A stretch of 64,000 nt of DNA from Pseudogymnoascus destructans (Eukaryota > Ascomycota > Leotiomycetes > Thelebolales > Thelebolaceae). Below are positions 33,849-45,144 of this stretch, piece by piece; within the stretch, counting starts at the first letter, position 1, and every line of letters starts with the position of its first letter. The stretch covers positions 558,001 through 622,000 of the forward strand of contig NW_020167535.1 of NCBI RefSeq assembly GCF_001641265.1, in the 5' to 3' direction. Both the position numbers and the translations under genes were made by a program. A model generated the notes under the pieces. The model was not told the origin of the DNA, did no database searches, and saw only the letters and a list, made by a program, of their open reading frames with translations.

Positions 33849-34436
33849 AGTTTCTGTTCCTTTGTCCCTTTTGCTGCATCTCGAATCGGTTCCTTATTAG
33901 CCCGTATATCAACGATATTAATCCATTGGTCAACTGCATCGTCATATGAAGAAGGAGGATCTTCTTCGCCACTTTGTCCTTCTGGCCGTAATGAGACTTC
34001 GCTCCGACGCTCTCGAATAAGACTGGTAATAACTCTTCCAATAGAGTTATGGGTTAAACCTAGCAAGTGTTCCGCCTCCTTAGTTATAAGCCGCCAAAAG
34101 GATCTATCTGCAATAACCCCATATATATCCCTTTTTTGGACGCAAAGCTGGATAATCGTTGTCTTTTGGTCTATCGTAAGCCCCTTCCCCCCCCCCCCTT
34201 TTCGATGTTATAACGCCATCAGCCTGGCTACTCTGAGCTAAAGCGCTTTGAGCTGTAGCTGCTAGAGAGTCTTTGAGGATAGTGGAATCGCTAGTTTCAT
34301 CGCTGGTTTGGGGCAATTCAAGCCAAGGTTCGCTGGCGGTATCAGTTGAGAGTTCGTGAGGTGGTGGTTGGGTAGGCCAGGGCTGCGCCATAGGCACTTG
34401 ATATTGCAAATAGGGGTTGGTAAAAGCGTTATTCAT
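33849..34436 (-). pseudogene. Minus-strand gene relic cut by the Gypsy LTR
   Basis: From ATG 34436 about 80 residues of Pro/Ser/Thr-rich sequence run into a run of ten G (34190-34199 region), after which the frame shifts; a helical segment with LTIDQKTTIIQLCVQKRDIY then LLGLTHNSIGRVITSLIRER continues in the other frame. The gene stops at the LTR edge (33848). The helical part resembles a DNA-binding or TE-associated domain but I cannot name it. The far end is not present on the other side of the element. Confidence 0.55.
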
Positions 34437-35229
34437 TATTATATATAACTATACAATTGATAATATATCTACGACTTCATTTTCCAACATTGGATTTTAC
34501 TTATAATACTAACCTATTTAGGACCAGACTGCCAAGACCTGAGCTGCTACAGTGTAGCAGCTTTAGACTACATTAGGAAATAGTGGCAACAGGGGGGCGC
34601 AAGGATTATGGTTACATCATTTCCTATCTAGGCTAAAGCTGCTACGCTGCTACACTCAAATTACGATGCTGAAGTGGCCTAGTACCACACAATAATAACG
34701 CCGTTAGTCCTAACCCCGTTAGGCTACCCGCCAATAAGTAAACACGTGATGACCACCGGCAAACCTCCTTCCTTCTCTCCCCTTCCACCACTGAGACCGA
34801 GGGGGAACCGCCTCAGGGCATTCACCCAACTCACTTCACAGCGCCAGACATTTCATAGTAATGAAAAATCCCTAATTTGTTTAATCATCCTCCCTTTTCC
34901 CTCCTCATGCACAAAAACACTATCTATGGCTAGGGGCTGGCTGGCCCGCCACCAGAAATACAGAGATGTATACAGGTAAAACATTGTAAAAAAAGACAGG
35001 GCCTTGCCCCTACATCCCCAGTCAACTAAGACACCGCTCGCCCCCTACCGTCGCCCATCCTATTCTACAACAAAACGCGCAGGGTACCAACAACCACAAT
35101 AAAAACTAGAACTCCCCCAACGCAAGCCAGCCAGCAGCCAGCACCGCAGCGCTCGCCGTGCAACTCCAGTCCCCGTCCCACCACCACCACCATACCCCCC
35201 CCCTTGGTCCACTATCCACACACCTCACC
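34437..35229. other. Intergenic with a foldback element
   Basis: AT-rich at 34440-34530, then a foldback (34531-34675), then ordinary sequence to the SNF5 stop. C-rich tracts lie near 35170-35250. No gene seen. Confidence 0.5.
34531..34675. mobile_element. MITE-like foldback with imperfect inverted repeats
   Basis: Left arm at about 34545-34580 reads GTGTAGCAGCTTTAGACTAC then an AGGAAAT block. The right arm (about 34625-34668), reverse complemented, reads GCGTAGCAGCTTTAGCCTAG then AGGAAAT. Arms are about 35 bp with an internal spacer of about 50 bp. No coding capacity. Target duplication not resolved. Confidence 0.55.
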
Positions 35230-37444
35230 TCACGCACCCCCCGTCCGCGCATCCACCCTCTCCCTATGCTGCCGATTCCTCAAATGGACCTCAAATCCCT
35301 CGACCGTCGTGTTAGGGCCGGGGGTATACAATTTCCCCGGACAATCGCTGCAGCGGATACGCGGGAACCACATGTACTTGACGTTATTCGAGGTCTCTGC
35401 CTCGGCGGGGGGGACGGGCAATTCCGTCGTGGCGTCGACCGCGAAGTAGCGCATCATCCCCTCGAAGCGGTCTTGTGTGTAGGTCTGCTGCAGGCCCTGG
35501 AGGCCGGCTATGAGCCATGCTGGTGGGGGTGGCTGGTGGGTGTTAGTAGTTGCACTTGTCGAGGAGGAAGTGGTATTAAGGGGGGTTAAAGGGGTAGGTA
35601 AAACTCACAGGAGCAGGCAAACTCTGACCCTGGCCCGGCGGCGGCGGCGCATCCACCCTCCCCACCTGCGCATTCATCACCGGCCCCGGCGTCGTCGTCT
35701 GCGCACCACCACCGAGCTGCTGATTCTGCAGCCCCGGCGTAGACGGCGGTCCCATGCTCCACCGCGCCGGCGTCCCCAGCCCAGACACATTACTCTGGCT
35801 GCGACTATGCTGGCTAAGGGGCTTAGTCGCTGCTTTCCGATCGCGGAGGTACTGCCGCAGCTTCTCCTTCCCGATCTTAAGCTTGATGATGAAGCTCACG
35901 GGACCGTCGGGCGACTCGTCGCGTGCGTCGCGGCCGCCGAAGCGTCGCGCTGAGGTGCGGGTCTCGTGGTGGTGGAGGATTGCTTCGGGGGTTTCGGAGC
36001 GGCCTTGGTTCGCCATGCGTTGTTGGGCGGCTGTGGCGGCGCCGCGCATGTTGCGAGTGCGTAGCGTGCCTTGTAGCTGGTTGGGCGCGGGCGACTCAGG
36101 TACGCTGTCATCGCTGTCTTCCGATTCGGAGTTTCCATCGATGCCACCAGTTGGGCCAGAAGCGCCGCGCTTACCGCGGCCAGAAAGGCCTCCAACGCGC
36201 TTGAAGATCCGGCTTTCCTCTATCGTATCGGCAGCGCCGGGGAGGACGGAAGAGACGGTAAGGGTGCGGACAGTGCGTTGTCTGTCCTTGAGGTCTGGGA
36301 GTGTTGGGCCGCCACGGCGGTTGACGGAGCGCTTTTGGCGGCGCTGTTCGCGGGAGAATATGACTTCGTTCTTCTCAAGGTCGGTCTCCTTCATCTCGTA
36401 CAGGAACGGCGCGTATTCGCGGGCTTGTTGGTGGGGTCGGAATGCGGAGGGGAGGGGTGTGGGAAGGAAGGAGGCGACGAGGTCGGAGTCCTCGACGGGG
36501 CGGCCATCGAAGGGGTAGCCGACGATGTAGAGGGACTTGGTGAAGAGTTGGGATTGCTCGCGGATGCAGTGCGCGATTGCTGTTGTGAATTCGCCGGAGA
36601 GGGACAGCTCGCGAGACATGGATAGCGCGAATTCTTCGGGAGAGTTTAGAGGGTTGTTGACGTCCCATTCGAATTGGTCCACCAATGTATGTTGCCCAAT
36701 CGTGATGTTCAGCTTGATCAGAATCCGCATCTCGTCGTTCTTGTATGCCAGATACGGAAGTTCTGGGTCCAGCGCGTCCTCTTCGATGTACACAGGTGGG
36801 CAGAAGTCCGCGAGCTGGTCGTAGATCTGGCGCATAACCATGTCGAGGACATGGTCGGCCGCAGGGCCTTCTACGCCAAAATCTTCGACCAGTTGCTCAG
36901 CGAATAGCTTCATTGGCACCACCCGGTCATGAAGGTTCCAGGTGAACGTGTCGCGCAGCTTAATCTTTTCCCAGTCGACGTCCAGACGTATCGGTATCAG
37001 CTCTTCGACTTGCTCGGCCTGTTGGTTCAAGTCCTTGCGCTTGACTCGCAGCATCGGCGTGCGCTTATTCCCAGCGCGGATTTTCGACACGGGATACAGC
37101 ACTGACGGCACGGGCTCATCTGTGTGTCCATTCCCAAACCCATTATATCCTTCTCCGTATAGTCGACTAGGCGGGAACCATTTGCGATACTGTGTCCGTA
37201 TGTCCGTGTAGTCCTGCACCTTGCCCAGTTTCCGATTGAACGTCTCCTTCTCATTCTGCTGAACCGTAATCAGCGCCGCGCTGTGGAGAAGGTCGCGCGC
37301 CGCATATTTCTCAGCAACTGCTGGCCTCGGGGGCGCTTTCCGTCGGTGAGGAAGATCGATGGCGCTTTCTGTCGCAGCCGTCGTCGCCCTGGTCGAATTC
37401 GGAGGCGCAACTGAGGAAGAGGCTTCATGTTGTTCGGGCGCCAT
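35230..37444 (-). CDS. SNF5/SFH1-family chromatin-remodelling subunit
   Basis: SNF5/SFH1 proteins are core subunits of the SWI/SNF and RSC remodellers and contact the nucleosome acidic patch. Two exons, 37444-35609 and 35532-35230, give 712 aa; the intron (GTGAGT to CAG, with CTAAC) is in phase 0. Two SNF5 repeats are visible: LIPIRLDVDWEKIKLRDTF and ILIKLNITIGQHTLVDQFEW. The C-terminus has PRIRCSDCPGKLYTPGP, typical of the filamentous-fungal members. The ATG at 37444 has a strong context (CCGCCATGG); the upstream in-frame GTG is not a start. Whether this is the SWI/SNF or RSC paralogue cannot be decided here. It shares a 491-bp divergent promoter region with cdb4. Confidence 0.93.
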
Positions 37445-37935
37445 GGCGGGAGACCATGCGCGGAAGTGCACCCAGCGAGTCCAGATGAAGAGGCCCGTAT
37501 GCTATGCTGTGCAATGCTTAGGTCCAGTGCAGGTCGCTGTATGTTCCGGCCAGATTGGGCGTTGAGCACCGCGACAACTCTCAGTTGGGATGTTTCGTGC
37601 AGTCGCGACTCAAGGTTATACTGTAGTAGGGACACGGAAGTAGCCACTTCCACTTCCCAATATGGATTAGCTCGCCCTTCCCTTTACTCATCCTCTTCAA
37701 AATCCAAGCCACAATTGCACGTGACGTATATGCACCGCCACCGGGATTCTGACCGGGATTCTGACCGGGACTGGAACGAAGTGGGCTGCTGTTGTGGCTG
37801 GTGCTCCTGCTCGGGTCTTTGCCCACACAAACCAAGTCTCTAACTGACAACACCCGCTCTAATCTTCTTCACTACGCAATATAAACAACTACCTTTATAT
37901 TTTCTAAAACTACTACTCCAAAAACAACCGCAAAC
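37445..37935. promoter_or_regulatory. Divergent promoter region between SNF5 and cdb4
   Basis: 491 bp between the two start codons, transcribed outward on both sides. A tandem GGGATTCTGACC unit occurs at about 37743-37769. No consensus elements are claimed. Confidence 0.5.
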
Positions 37936-39381
37936 ATGGCCGAAGAGACCAAGGAAGTCGGTATGTATTTTATTTGGAATATTTATTCATTATATTCCCA
38001 TATTCCCTTCCAAAACCCTTATTATGACCCCGCTATCGAGCTTGCACACGACCCCACTTGGGGCGGATTTGCAGCTATTCACAACACATAACGCAGGAAT
38101 AAGGAGCCAACGCTGATGATATTGTCGTATAGATTACACGCTTAACAACCCAGATACTCTTACCAAGTACAAGGATGCCGGGGCCATTTCCCACAAGGTC
38201 CTCGAGGCTGTCTCCAAGCTCTGTGTAGCTGGCGAGAAGATCGTAGACATCTGCGAGAAGGGTGATAAGCTGCTCGAGGAGGAGATCGCAAAGGTCTACA
38301 GAGGAAAGAAGATTTCCAAGGGTATGTCCATGCCAAGATTCTGACGTTCTGAAGACGTCACTCACTCACCGTTCCATCAGGTATCTCCCACCCCACCACC
38401 GTCTCTCCTTCCTCCTTCGTCACTCCATATACCCCTCTCAAGTCCGACGAGGCCGAGGCCGCCGTCGTCCTGAACGCTGGTGATGTGATCAAGATCCAGC
38501 TCGGTGCACAAATCGACGGTTTCGGAACGATCGTTTGCGATAGCGTTGTCGTGCCCGGCGGCGAGGATGACGCCCGCACCGCAGACCTGATTCTGGCTAC
38601 CCACTACGCGAACGAGCTTCTCCTACGCCTGATGGTCCCACCCGGATTATTGTCGACCGGTACACCCGAGGAGAAGGCCAAGGCCGCTGCCCAAAAGCCA
38701 GTTGCCCAGAGCCGCATGACCAACCTTCTCGAGAAGGTCGTCAAGAGCTACGACTGCAACCTCGTCGAGAGCACCACCTCGTGGCTGTTCAAGCGCAACG
38801 AGATTGAGGGAGAGAAGAAGATAGTCCTGGCACCAGGAGAGGGCTCCAAGGGCGAGGGTGTCCCAGAGGTCGGCGAGGTATGGGGTGTTGAGGTCGGTGT
38901 CTCCCTGGGAACCGGTAAGCTCAAGAACCTTGAGAACAGAGCTACTCTCCATCGCCGAACCACCCTCACCTACGGTCTCAAGAGAGACAGCTCCAAGAAG
39001 ACCCTCAATGAGGTTGTCAAGAAGTTCGGTACCTTCCCATTCTCCCTCAGGCAACTCGACGACGAGAGGCAGGGCAAGGTCGGTGTTGTTGAGTGTGTCC
39101 GCGGCAACGTTTTCCGCGCGTACGAGGTTGTTGGTGACAAGGACGGAGCTGCCGTTGCCAGACTTCTGACCACCATCGGTAAGTAAAAATACTATATAAC
39201 TGACTTTATGACTTTCATCATCTAACATCGTCTAGCCATCACCAAGAATGGCGTCCAGAAGCTTGCTGCCCCACCAGCCCTTGACGTGTCCCAGTACAAG
39301 ACCGACAAGAAGATCACCGATGAGGAAATCCTCAAGATCCTCGAGGAGCCCATCGCAAAGCCCAAGAAGGCGAAGAAGTAG
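37936..39381 (+). CDS. cdb4: Cdb4/EBP1/PA2G4-type protein, M24 pita-bread fold, inactive aminopeptidase
   Basis: This family has the methionine-aminopeptidase fold without metal ligands and binds RNA, ribosomes or curved DNA in growth control. Four exons, 37936-37960, 38133-38321, 38381-39178 and 39236-39381, give 385 aa; all introns are phase 1 with GTATGT or GTAAGT donors. Early motifs are NPDTLTKYKDAGAISHKVL and GKKISKGISHPTT, followed by LKSDEAEAAVVLNAGDVIK and IQLGAQIDGFGTIVCDSVVV. Middle: LLEKVVKSYDCNLVESTTSW. The C-terminus is the Lys-rich tail KPKKAKK, typical of EBP1-like proteins. The short first exon ends after MAEETKEV. Family confidence is high; whether it has DNA or ribosome function here is inferred. 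Confidence 0.94.
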
Positions 39382-39952
39382 ATCACCAAACCCCAACTAC
39401 TGCTGTTCGGGGGAGGGGTCATGTCGCAAGAAGCGAATGGCCTGAGTAGTAAATGACTGACGTTTCATGATCTGGCGGTCGTGCCTTTCAAACTGGAACC
39501 TCACTTGGAGTCAAAAGCCAGGAGTGTGCCCCTATTCACAATTTTGGGGGGAAAGGGCGCATCTTCTGCCACTTTTTGTATTTCCTTGTGTGGGGTGATA
39601 GTTGAAATGCGCGAGTTACTTTTGGCGACCGATTGCGTCATGAAAACTAGCTTGATCATCTTTTTTTGTATGGAAAGGAGTAGCGTTAGCCACAAATTCC
39701 AGCAACTGACAATCGTAATTTCCACGAGGAATTTTTGACAGACCATGCCATATGCCCGTTCCAAAGTACGATTTCTGTCTCACTGTTAGATGACCGTCTG
39801 ATATTTGGTGTAAGTTGAGAGATACGTAATGATCATTTTGAGTGAATCCATTAGAACGATAGTATCAGATCCTGTCCTACAAAATATGACACACAATAAC
39901 GTTTTGCTAAGATTTGTGTATTACCGTGCCACTATTTAGACCAAACGTTCTA
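39382..39952. other. Intergenic, no gene seen
   Basis: 3-prime flanks of cdb4 and of the kinase relic. Nothing recognised. Confidence 0.5.
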
Positions 39953-40621
39953 CTACACCAAATGTCGAGCCCAGCCTCGCCATATAGAACAACACAGAAA
40001 TGGGATGAATGCTTGCCAGCTAAAGCTAACTGGTATCGCTGTGCGGATGCGACGCCAGATAAAGGCGGCAATGGCCAGGTGATAATGATGTATGGGATCA
40101 TCGAAAAGGGCGGGCGATTGCCCCATGTGTGTAATGCCAGCATGTTCATGGCTAGTCTCGCAACAGACAAGAGGAGGTTCTTCATCAATAGCAGAGCCAG
40201 CAAAGTCGCCCAATTTTATGTTAAGACTGTGATCGACGAAGATATTGTTACAGGAGATGTCGCCGTGTAAGACATTTTTGGAATGGATGAAAGCAACCGC
40301 TTCTGCAATCTGTTCAACCCAGCCAAGCTGCACTGAAAGCGCCAGAGGCTTTGTCTGGATTTCTAAGTATCGCCTTATAGATCCATGACAAGCATATTGT
40401 AGGATAATATTGTTTCCCATGTTCCCGTAATAACGGACGACCCTATCATGGTGACCAAGCCGTTCGTATACGCGCTTCTCCCTCTCCATCTCCATTAATG
40501 GGCGGTCAGAGGTCGAAGAGAACTTGATAACGGCATCAAGGCGAGCAACCATTGCCGTAATCCCCGCTCCCACAATATCTTTGCCATCTATACCATGCGG
40601 ATATTGAATTGTGTCACCCAT
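39953..40621 (-). pseudogene. Truncated protein-kinase-like gene
   Basis: The frame from ATG 40621 encodes an N-lobe (MEMEREKRVYERLGHHDRVV) and the catalytic loop VLHGDISCNNIFV, then LGDFAGSAID. The usual HRD is HGD and the DFG is DFA. After ETSHEHAG the sequence no longer resembles a kinase C-lobe in any frame and no splice solution was found. About half of a small fungal kinase is present. I call it a relic; a divergent gene with an unusual intron cannot be excluded. Confidence 0.6.
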
Positions 40622-41195
40622 TAGGTGCTGGGACTTAGAAACCGTTCTGTTGATGTTCGGCGTTTGGGTTAGGTATGCTGGTGCGTGGGTACGTTGAAAG
40701 GGGGGTACATGTCCATCCGGCGACAGAAATAACAGCGGCGCACACGGTACTTTAATTTAATTCCACTTCATTTCTACTTATGGGTTATTCGGACTACCTA
40801 TTCACATGGTTATTAAGATTGGTGTGCATTTGGTGCATATATGAGGCTATGTGAATTGCGTATCCAGAATAAAAAAATATTATAATATTTATTTGGAATG
40901 TTTGATTTCTCGGAACAGTTTCGCATGGGACCGAAATATCTCGAATGCAGCCAGATATTATTTCTGTAAACTGCAGCCAAAACTGAGGTGGCTCATATCG
41001 AACTCCACATGATTTCCACTAGTGAATATTCTAATAATGGTATGCCTAGCTAATCTCCAGTAACCCATACTGCGTGCATATGCCAACGATATCAAACGCC
41101 CGCAATCTATCCTGACGCGCTTTCATATATCAACGCGCCTATGCCCCTTTGCCCTCTTTTCGGTTCAAGAGAGCTTAACACTCTCAAGGGTGTGG
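40622..41195. other. Intergenic, no gene seen
   Basis: AT-rich stretch between the kinase relic and the 3-prime end of TIP41. Nothing recognised. Confidence 0.5.
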
Positions 41196-42091
41196 TCAAC
41201 CTTCTTCAGGTAACTTGCCATCTGGTTCGGATCGCGCATTGCTACTATAACGTCGTCGAGAAACCTCGTTTTTAATAGGGCCTGGTTCAGTTAGCACGGC
41301 ACTACTACTCAATATAACTGCAGAACTTGCCTCTTTGACCGCATCAAACTTCTCCTCCATAGCCGTATACTCCCTCGTGACCTTCTTGGACTTAAAGTCT
41401 ATGTAGACCCTCGTATCCCTGATGCGCACAAGCACATTATCCAGCCTCATAAAGTTCCTCGCCAGAATCAGCATCCTCTCCGGCATGATCCTCAACTTAA
41501 TCGAGTAGAGCGAGATCCCATTGTCGTCCAGCTCGCTCTCATACAGCACCACCTCCTCAAAGTGCAATATCGGATCTGGGCGCTTCAAGAGCTCAATCGG
41601 GATCGGCTCCGTCTCAGGCGTGAATGGAGTAGGCGATGCGCCGCCTACAGTGCCTTTGTAATCTGTGCTGTACGACCAGTCGAATGGCTTGACGACTTCT
41701 TTGATAGTCTCGTGTGTTTTCTCCCTGTACTAGTTAGCTTTGGCTCATGGAAAGCCTAGATAGAGTCTTACCTGCTCTCCGACCATTCTCGCGAGTATGC
41801 AACCTTCAGCATCGTCTTATCTGTCTTATCCACCCGGTCCAATGCATCGAACGAGTTAAACTCGAGACACCATCCCTTCTCCGCGTTCTCTACTGACACC
41901 ATGTTGTCGCCGAAGATCATCTCTGGCACGGGGATGCCCAGCTTCTCGGCCATGGCGTCGATGGCGTCGGATTTGGAGATTGGGAGCTTGCGCGTGCTGA
42001 TCGTCCATCCGTGCTTGGAGAAGGAGACTGTCGCCGATTTGGGGTTACCGGGCGACGGGAACGATTCTGTGATGGGGCCGTTCAACGACAT
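41196..42091 (-). CDS. tip41: TIP41-like protein, TOR/PP2A pathway regulator
   Basis: Tip41 binds Tap42/alpha4 and modulates type 2A phosphatases downstream of TORC1 in the cytoplasm. Two exons, 42091-41772 and 41724-41196, give 282 aa; the intron (GTAAGA to CAG, CTAAC branch) is in phase 2. Family motifs are in order: LGIPVPEMIFGDN, FNSFDALDRVDKTDKT, AYSREWSESR, VVKPFDWSYSTDYKGT, DPILHFEEVVLYESELDDNG, and VRIRDTRVYIDFK. Length is normal. It faces the Aurora kinase gene across 373 bp. Confidence 0.95.
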
Positions 42092-42464
42092 TTTGAGGGA
42101 TATAGATGGTGTATATTATGCGCTTGGAGTTGGTCCCTTTGAAAGGCGAAAGTTGCACACCTCAAAGCCGCAAATGTCGCTGAAATAATGAAATCTTACG
42201 GTACTGTAGAGGCCCAGATTGAGTTGGAGTGGGGGGGTTATAGAGAGAGTACCTTATTTGGTGGGGTTGGATGTTCAGCACCCTTGTTCGTTGCTCTGAC
42301 AACACTGTAGCTCCCATTATTATGTTGACCCTCAATTGTCCCAGGCGATTTCAAGAACAACGACATCTAGTATCGCCAAACGACCAACACAATTCCACGC
42401 TCGGAAACTAACCGTTTCCTTGAATTGTAGTAATACAGTTCCGGAAGTGGATAACTCTCTCACA
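42092..42464. promoter_or_regulatory. Divergent promoter region between TIP41 and Aurora
   Basis: 373 bp between outward-facing start codons. No further signal claimed. An upstream in-frame ATG at 42336 could give a longer Aurora N-terminus but the extra residues look non-conserved. Confidence 0.5.
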
Positions 42465-43780
42465 ATGGCAAGCCGGGGACTCGAATCTCGGTTCGAGCAC
42501 TTGTCCGTGACCGATGAGAATGACGGTAGAGAGGGCCTCAAGAAGACTGGCCTCAAGTCCAAAGTAAGTACACTGGAATGCTTATATGCATATCTTCTAA
42601 GAACAATCTAGGTTGTCCCGAAATCACAACTATCGCAAACCTCAAATGGCGGAAACCTCCTCAAGATGGCGCTTTCAAACAATAACACAGCGCCGGTAAC
42701 AACAGTCACCGTTCCCTCCCAAGCAGCACAATGGCGAGGATCAAATGCACCAACGAGCGCAACATCACCCCCCCGCAAGGCCACATCCACATCCTCAAGG
42801 CCTTCCGACGAGCTCGTAAAAGCAGAGCAGAAAGCGCCACAAATTTACGTCATGCCGCAGCCAAAGGAGTTCCACCTGGGCATGTTCGAGATTGGGCGGC
42901 CGCTAGGAAAGGGTAAATTCGGGCGTGTATATCTCGCTAGAGAGAGAGGTACCGGGTTCATTTGTGCCCTGAAGGTGCTGCACAAGTCCGAAATCCAGCA
43001 GGGCAAAGTGGAGAAGCAAGTCCGCCGAGAAATCGAGATCCAGTCCAACTTACGGCATCCAAACATCCTCCAACTGTACGGCCACTTCCACGACAGCAAG
43101 CGAGTCTTCCTCATTCTGGAGTTTGCGGGCAAGGGCGAGCTGTACAAGCACCTGAGGCGCGAGAACAGGTTCCCTGAGTGGAAGGCAGCGTCGTACATCG
43201 CGCAGATGGCTGCGGCGCTCAAGTATCTCCACAAGAAGCACGTCATACACAGAGACATTAAGCCGGAGAATATCTTGATGGGTATCCATGGCGAGATTAA
43301 GATTTCTGATTTCGGATGGAGCGTGCACGCGCCAAACAACCGCCGCCAGACAATGTGCGGAACTCTTGACTATCTGCCCCCGGAGATGCTCAAGCCGGGG
43401 TCGGGGGATAACTGGTATGGCGAGAAGGTCGATCTGTGGAGTTTGGGTGTCTTGGCGTACGAGTTCCTCGTTGGAGAGGCGCCGTTCGAAGATACTATGA
43501 TTATGACACAGAGGAGGATTACGAGGGCAGACATGACTGTCCCTTCGTTCGTTTCTCCGGAGGCGAAGGACTTGATCAAACGAGTAATTTTTCATATACC
43601 TACTTCTTAGTATATAGCTGACATTTATAGCTCCTCGTTCTGGACCCCGAGAAGCGTATCCCGCTTGATCAGGTTCTGCAGCATCCCTGGATCATCAAAC
43701 ACTGTGTGAAAGGGGAGCGAGCAACACAGCGAGAGTCGAAATCATCAGGCAGCAAATCCTCTCTTGAGGGTAGGGAATGA
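42465..43780 (+). CDS. ark1: Aurora kinase (Ark1/Ipl1-type)
   Basis: This Ser/Thr kinase is the catalytic part of the chromosomal passenger complex and corrects kinetochore attachment. Three exons, 42465-42563, 42612-43583 and 43631-43780, give 406 aa; both introns are phase 0. Glycine loop GKGKFG at 132-137, lysine at 154 (CALKVL), HRDIKPEN from 246, DFGWS from 266, and the Aurora activation loop [15 protein letters not shown] with the T-loop Thr at 280. The C-terminus ends shortly after [16 protein letters not shown], as in fungal Auroras. The about 115-residue N-terminal extension is Ser/Thr-rich and basic. It faces TIP41 and is convergent with Atp23. Confidence 0.96.
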
Positions 43781-44002
43781 ATCACGAATCCCTTTTTATC
43801 TCCTCTAATTGTATCTAGCGGAGGCGTTTTAACTTGGATGGGGCAGGACAGGGGAATTGGACATGATATGCATGAAAGTTGGAGTTGGAGTTTCTATGTT
43901 TTCCAGCCTTAACGCCTACGCTTACCCATGCAAATGATAACTACATATATATACTATACAAACAACTGTTGTACAAACGCAATGTGGTCGTGATATAACA
44001 CA

Positions 44003-44839
44003 TTACCGGTAGATCTCGTCGAATGGCCGGGTATCCGCAAAACATGAGTCCCAAACTTCGTTGACCACCTTGGTCGCATGTACATCGTCCTTGCAGCTTG
44101 GACGATTCATGACGGACCGAATAGCCCTGTTTCTGACGCAGTTCTGGTGTTGTTGTGTGAGCGTGAAGTTGTTCCTTACGAAGAACTCTCTGGTCCACCT
44201 GCACTCGCCGCTCAGGCTGGATGCTCGAATCTAAGGGTTGTCAGCACAATGCAATAACCGTCCAGTCAGACCTCTTACCTCTGTGCACGCCGCATGCCGT
44301 AAGTCCGACCAGTCTACCTTCCACCTCAAATGATCCCAAGCATGTACCATCTCGTGCGCCAACGTATCCTCCAGATGTCCCTGATTCCTCATCTCATTCG
44401 CACAGATCAAAATGCCGTGATCCGGACTGAACCCGCCCCCCTGCCTAACCGTATGCTCCTTCCCATCCTCTCCAATAACTCGCCGCGTAGGACACCGGCG
44501 ACACTGCACGTTACTCCGGTCCAGCTTGCCATTCAGGTCCATGATGTTCTTGGACATGAAACGGATGGTCGGCGAGTACTCGAACAGGTAGTCCCGCCAC
44601 TTGTCGCAGTTACTGCAGTCTCGCGCCTCGTTGCGGATGTATGCGTCCTCACGAAATGCCTCCTGGCCCTCCTGGCTCATCTTGCCCAGCAGGATGTTGA
44701 AGTAGTTCGCCCATCGCTTGGTCGGGTCGTAGCCCGTCTTCGCCGGGTCGTTGTTAGGGTTCCATGTCGACACTGGAGGGCGCTCAGTCGAGCTGGCTGT
44801 TGCCTGTGCCTGCTCCGTCGGGGGTGTCTGCGATGTCAT
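44003..44839 (-). CDS. atp23: Mitochondrial inner-membrane metalloprotease Atp23
   Basis: Atp23 processes the Atp6 precursor and helps assemble the F0 sector in the intermembrane space. Two exons, 44839-44279 and 44230-44003, give 262 aa; the intron GTAAGA to TAG is phase 0. The zinc-protease motif HEMVHAWD follows LEDTLA. Upstream pairs of cysteines (CSNCDKW, CRRCPTR) are typical of the family. The second exon continues with [16 protein letters not shown] and RNRAIRSV, then ends at TAA 44003. The start was taken at [10 protein letters not shown]; an upstream ATG at 45157 in the same frame would overlap the Pro1 promoter and lacks similarity. Confidence 0.94.
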
Positions 44840-45144
44840 TGTGTGTTTGGTCAAGCTAGTCGCGCTGGTGAGTTTCCAAATTAGAGTCGCTGTACTAGTA
44901 CGCCGAGCGCGGTTTAAGGGCGGTGAGAAAACAGTTGGCCGTATTCTGCCCGGGCTCGGTGGGGTACGGATGCGATACTCGGAACTTTGACAGGGCGCAC
45001 CACTAAACTCCAAACAAAGGTGGGGGGGAAACGACGACATCGAGGATCTCCATTCAGCCGGTTTATCAGCCTTGTCCAAGTTGTCTATAAAGCTACTTAT
45101 TCCCCTGCCTTCTTTGCTCGATCGTCGTGTCAAATGTAGCAAAC
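44840..45144. promoter_or_regulatory. Divergent promoter region between Atp23 and glutamate 5-kinase
   Basis: 305 bp between outward-facing start codons; no elements claimed. Confidence 0.5.

Noticed and set aside
37445..37471. Longer SNF5 start at 37471
   Set aside because: The codon is GTG, not ATG, and the ATG at 37444 has a strong context.
42336..42464. Longer Aurora N-terminus from 42336
   Set aside because: In frame but not conserved in character; the ATG at 42465 is adequate. Kept as a possibility only.
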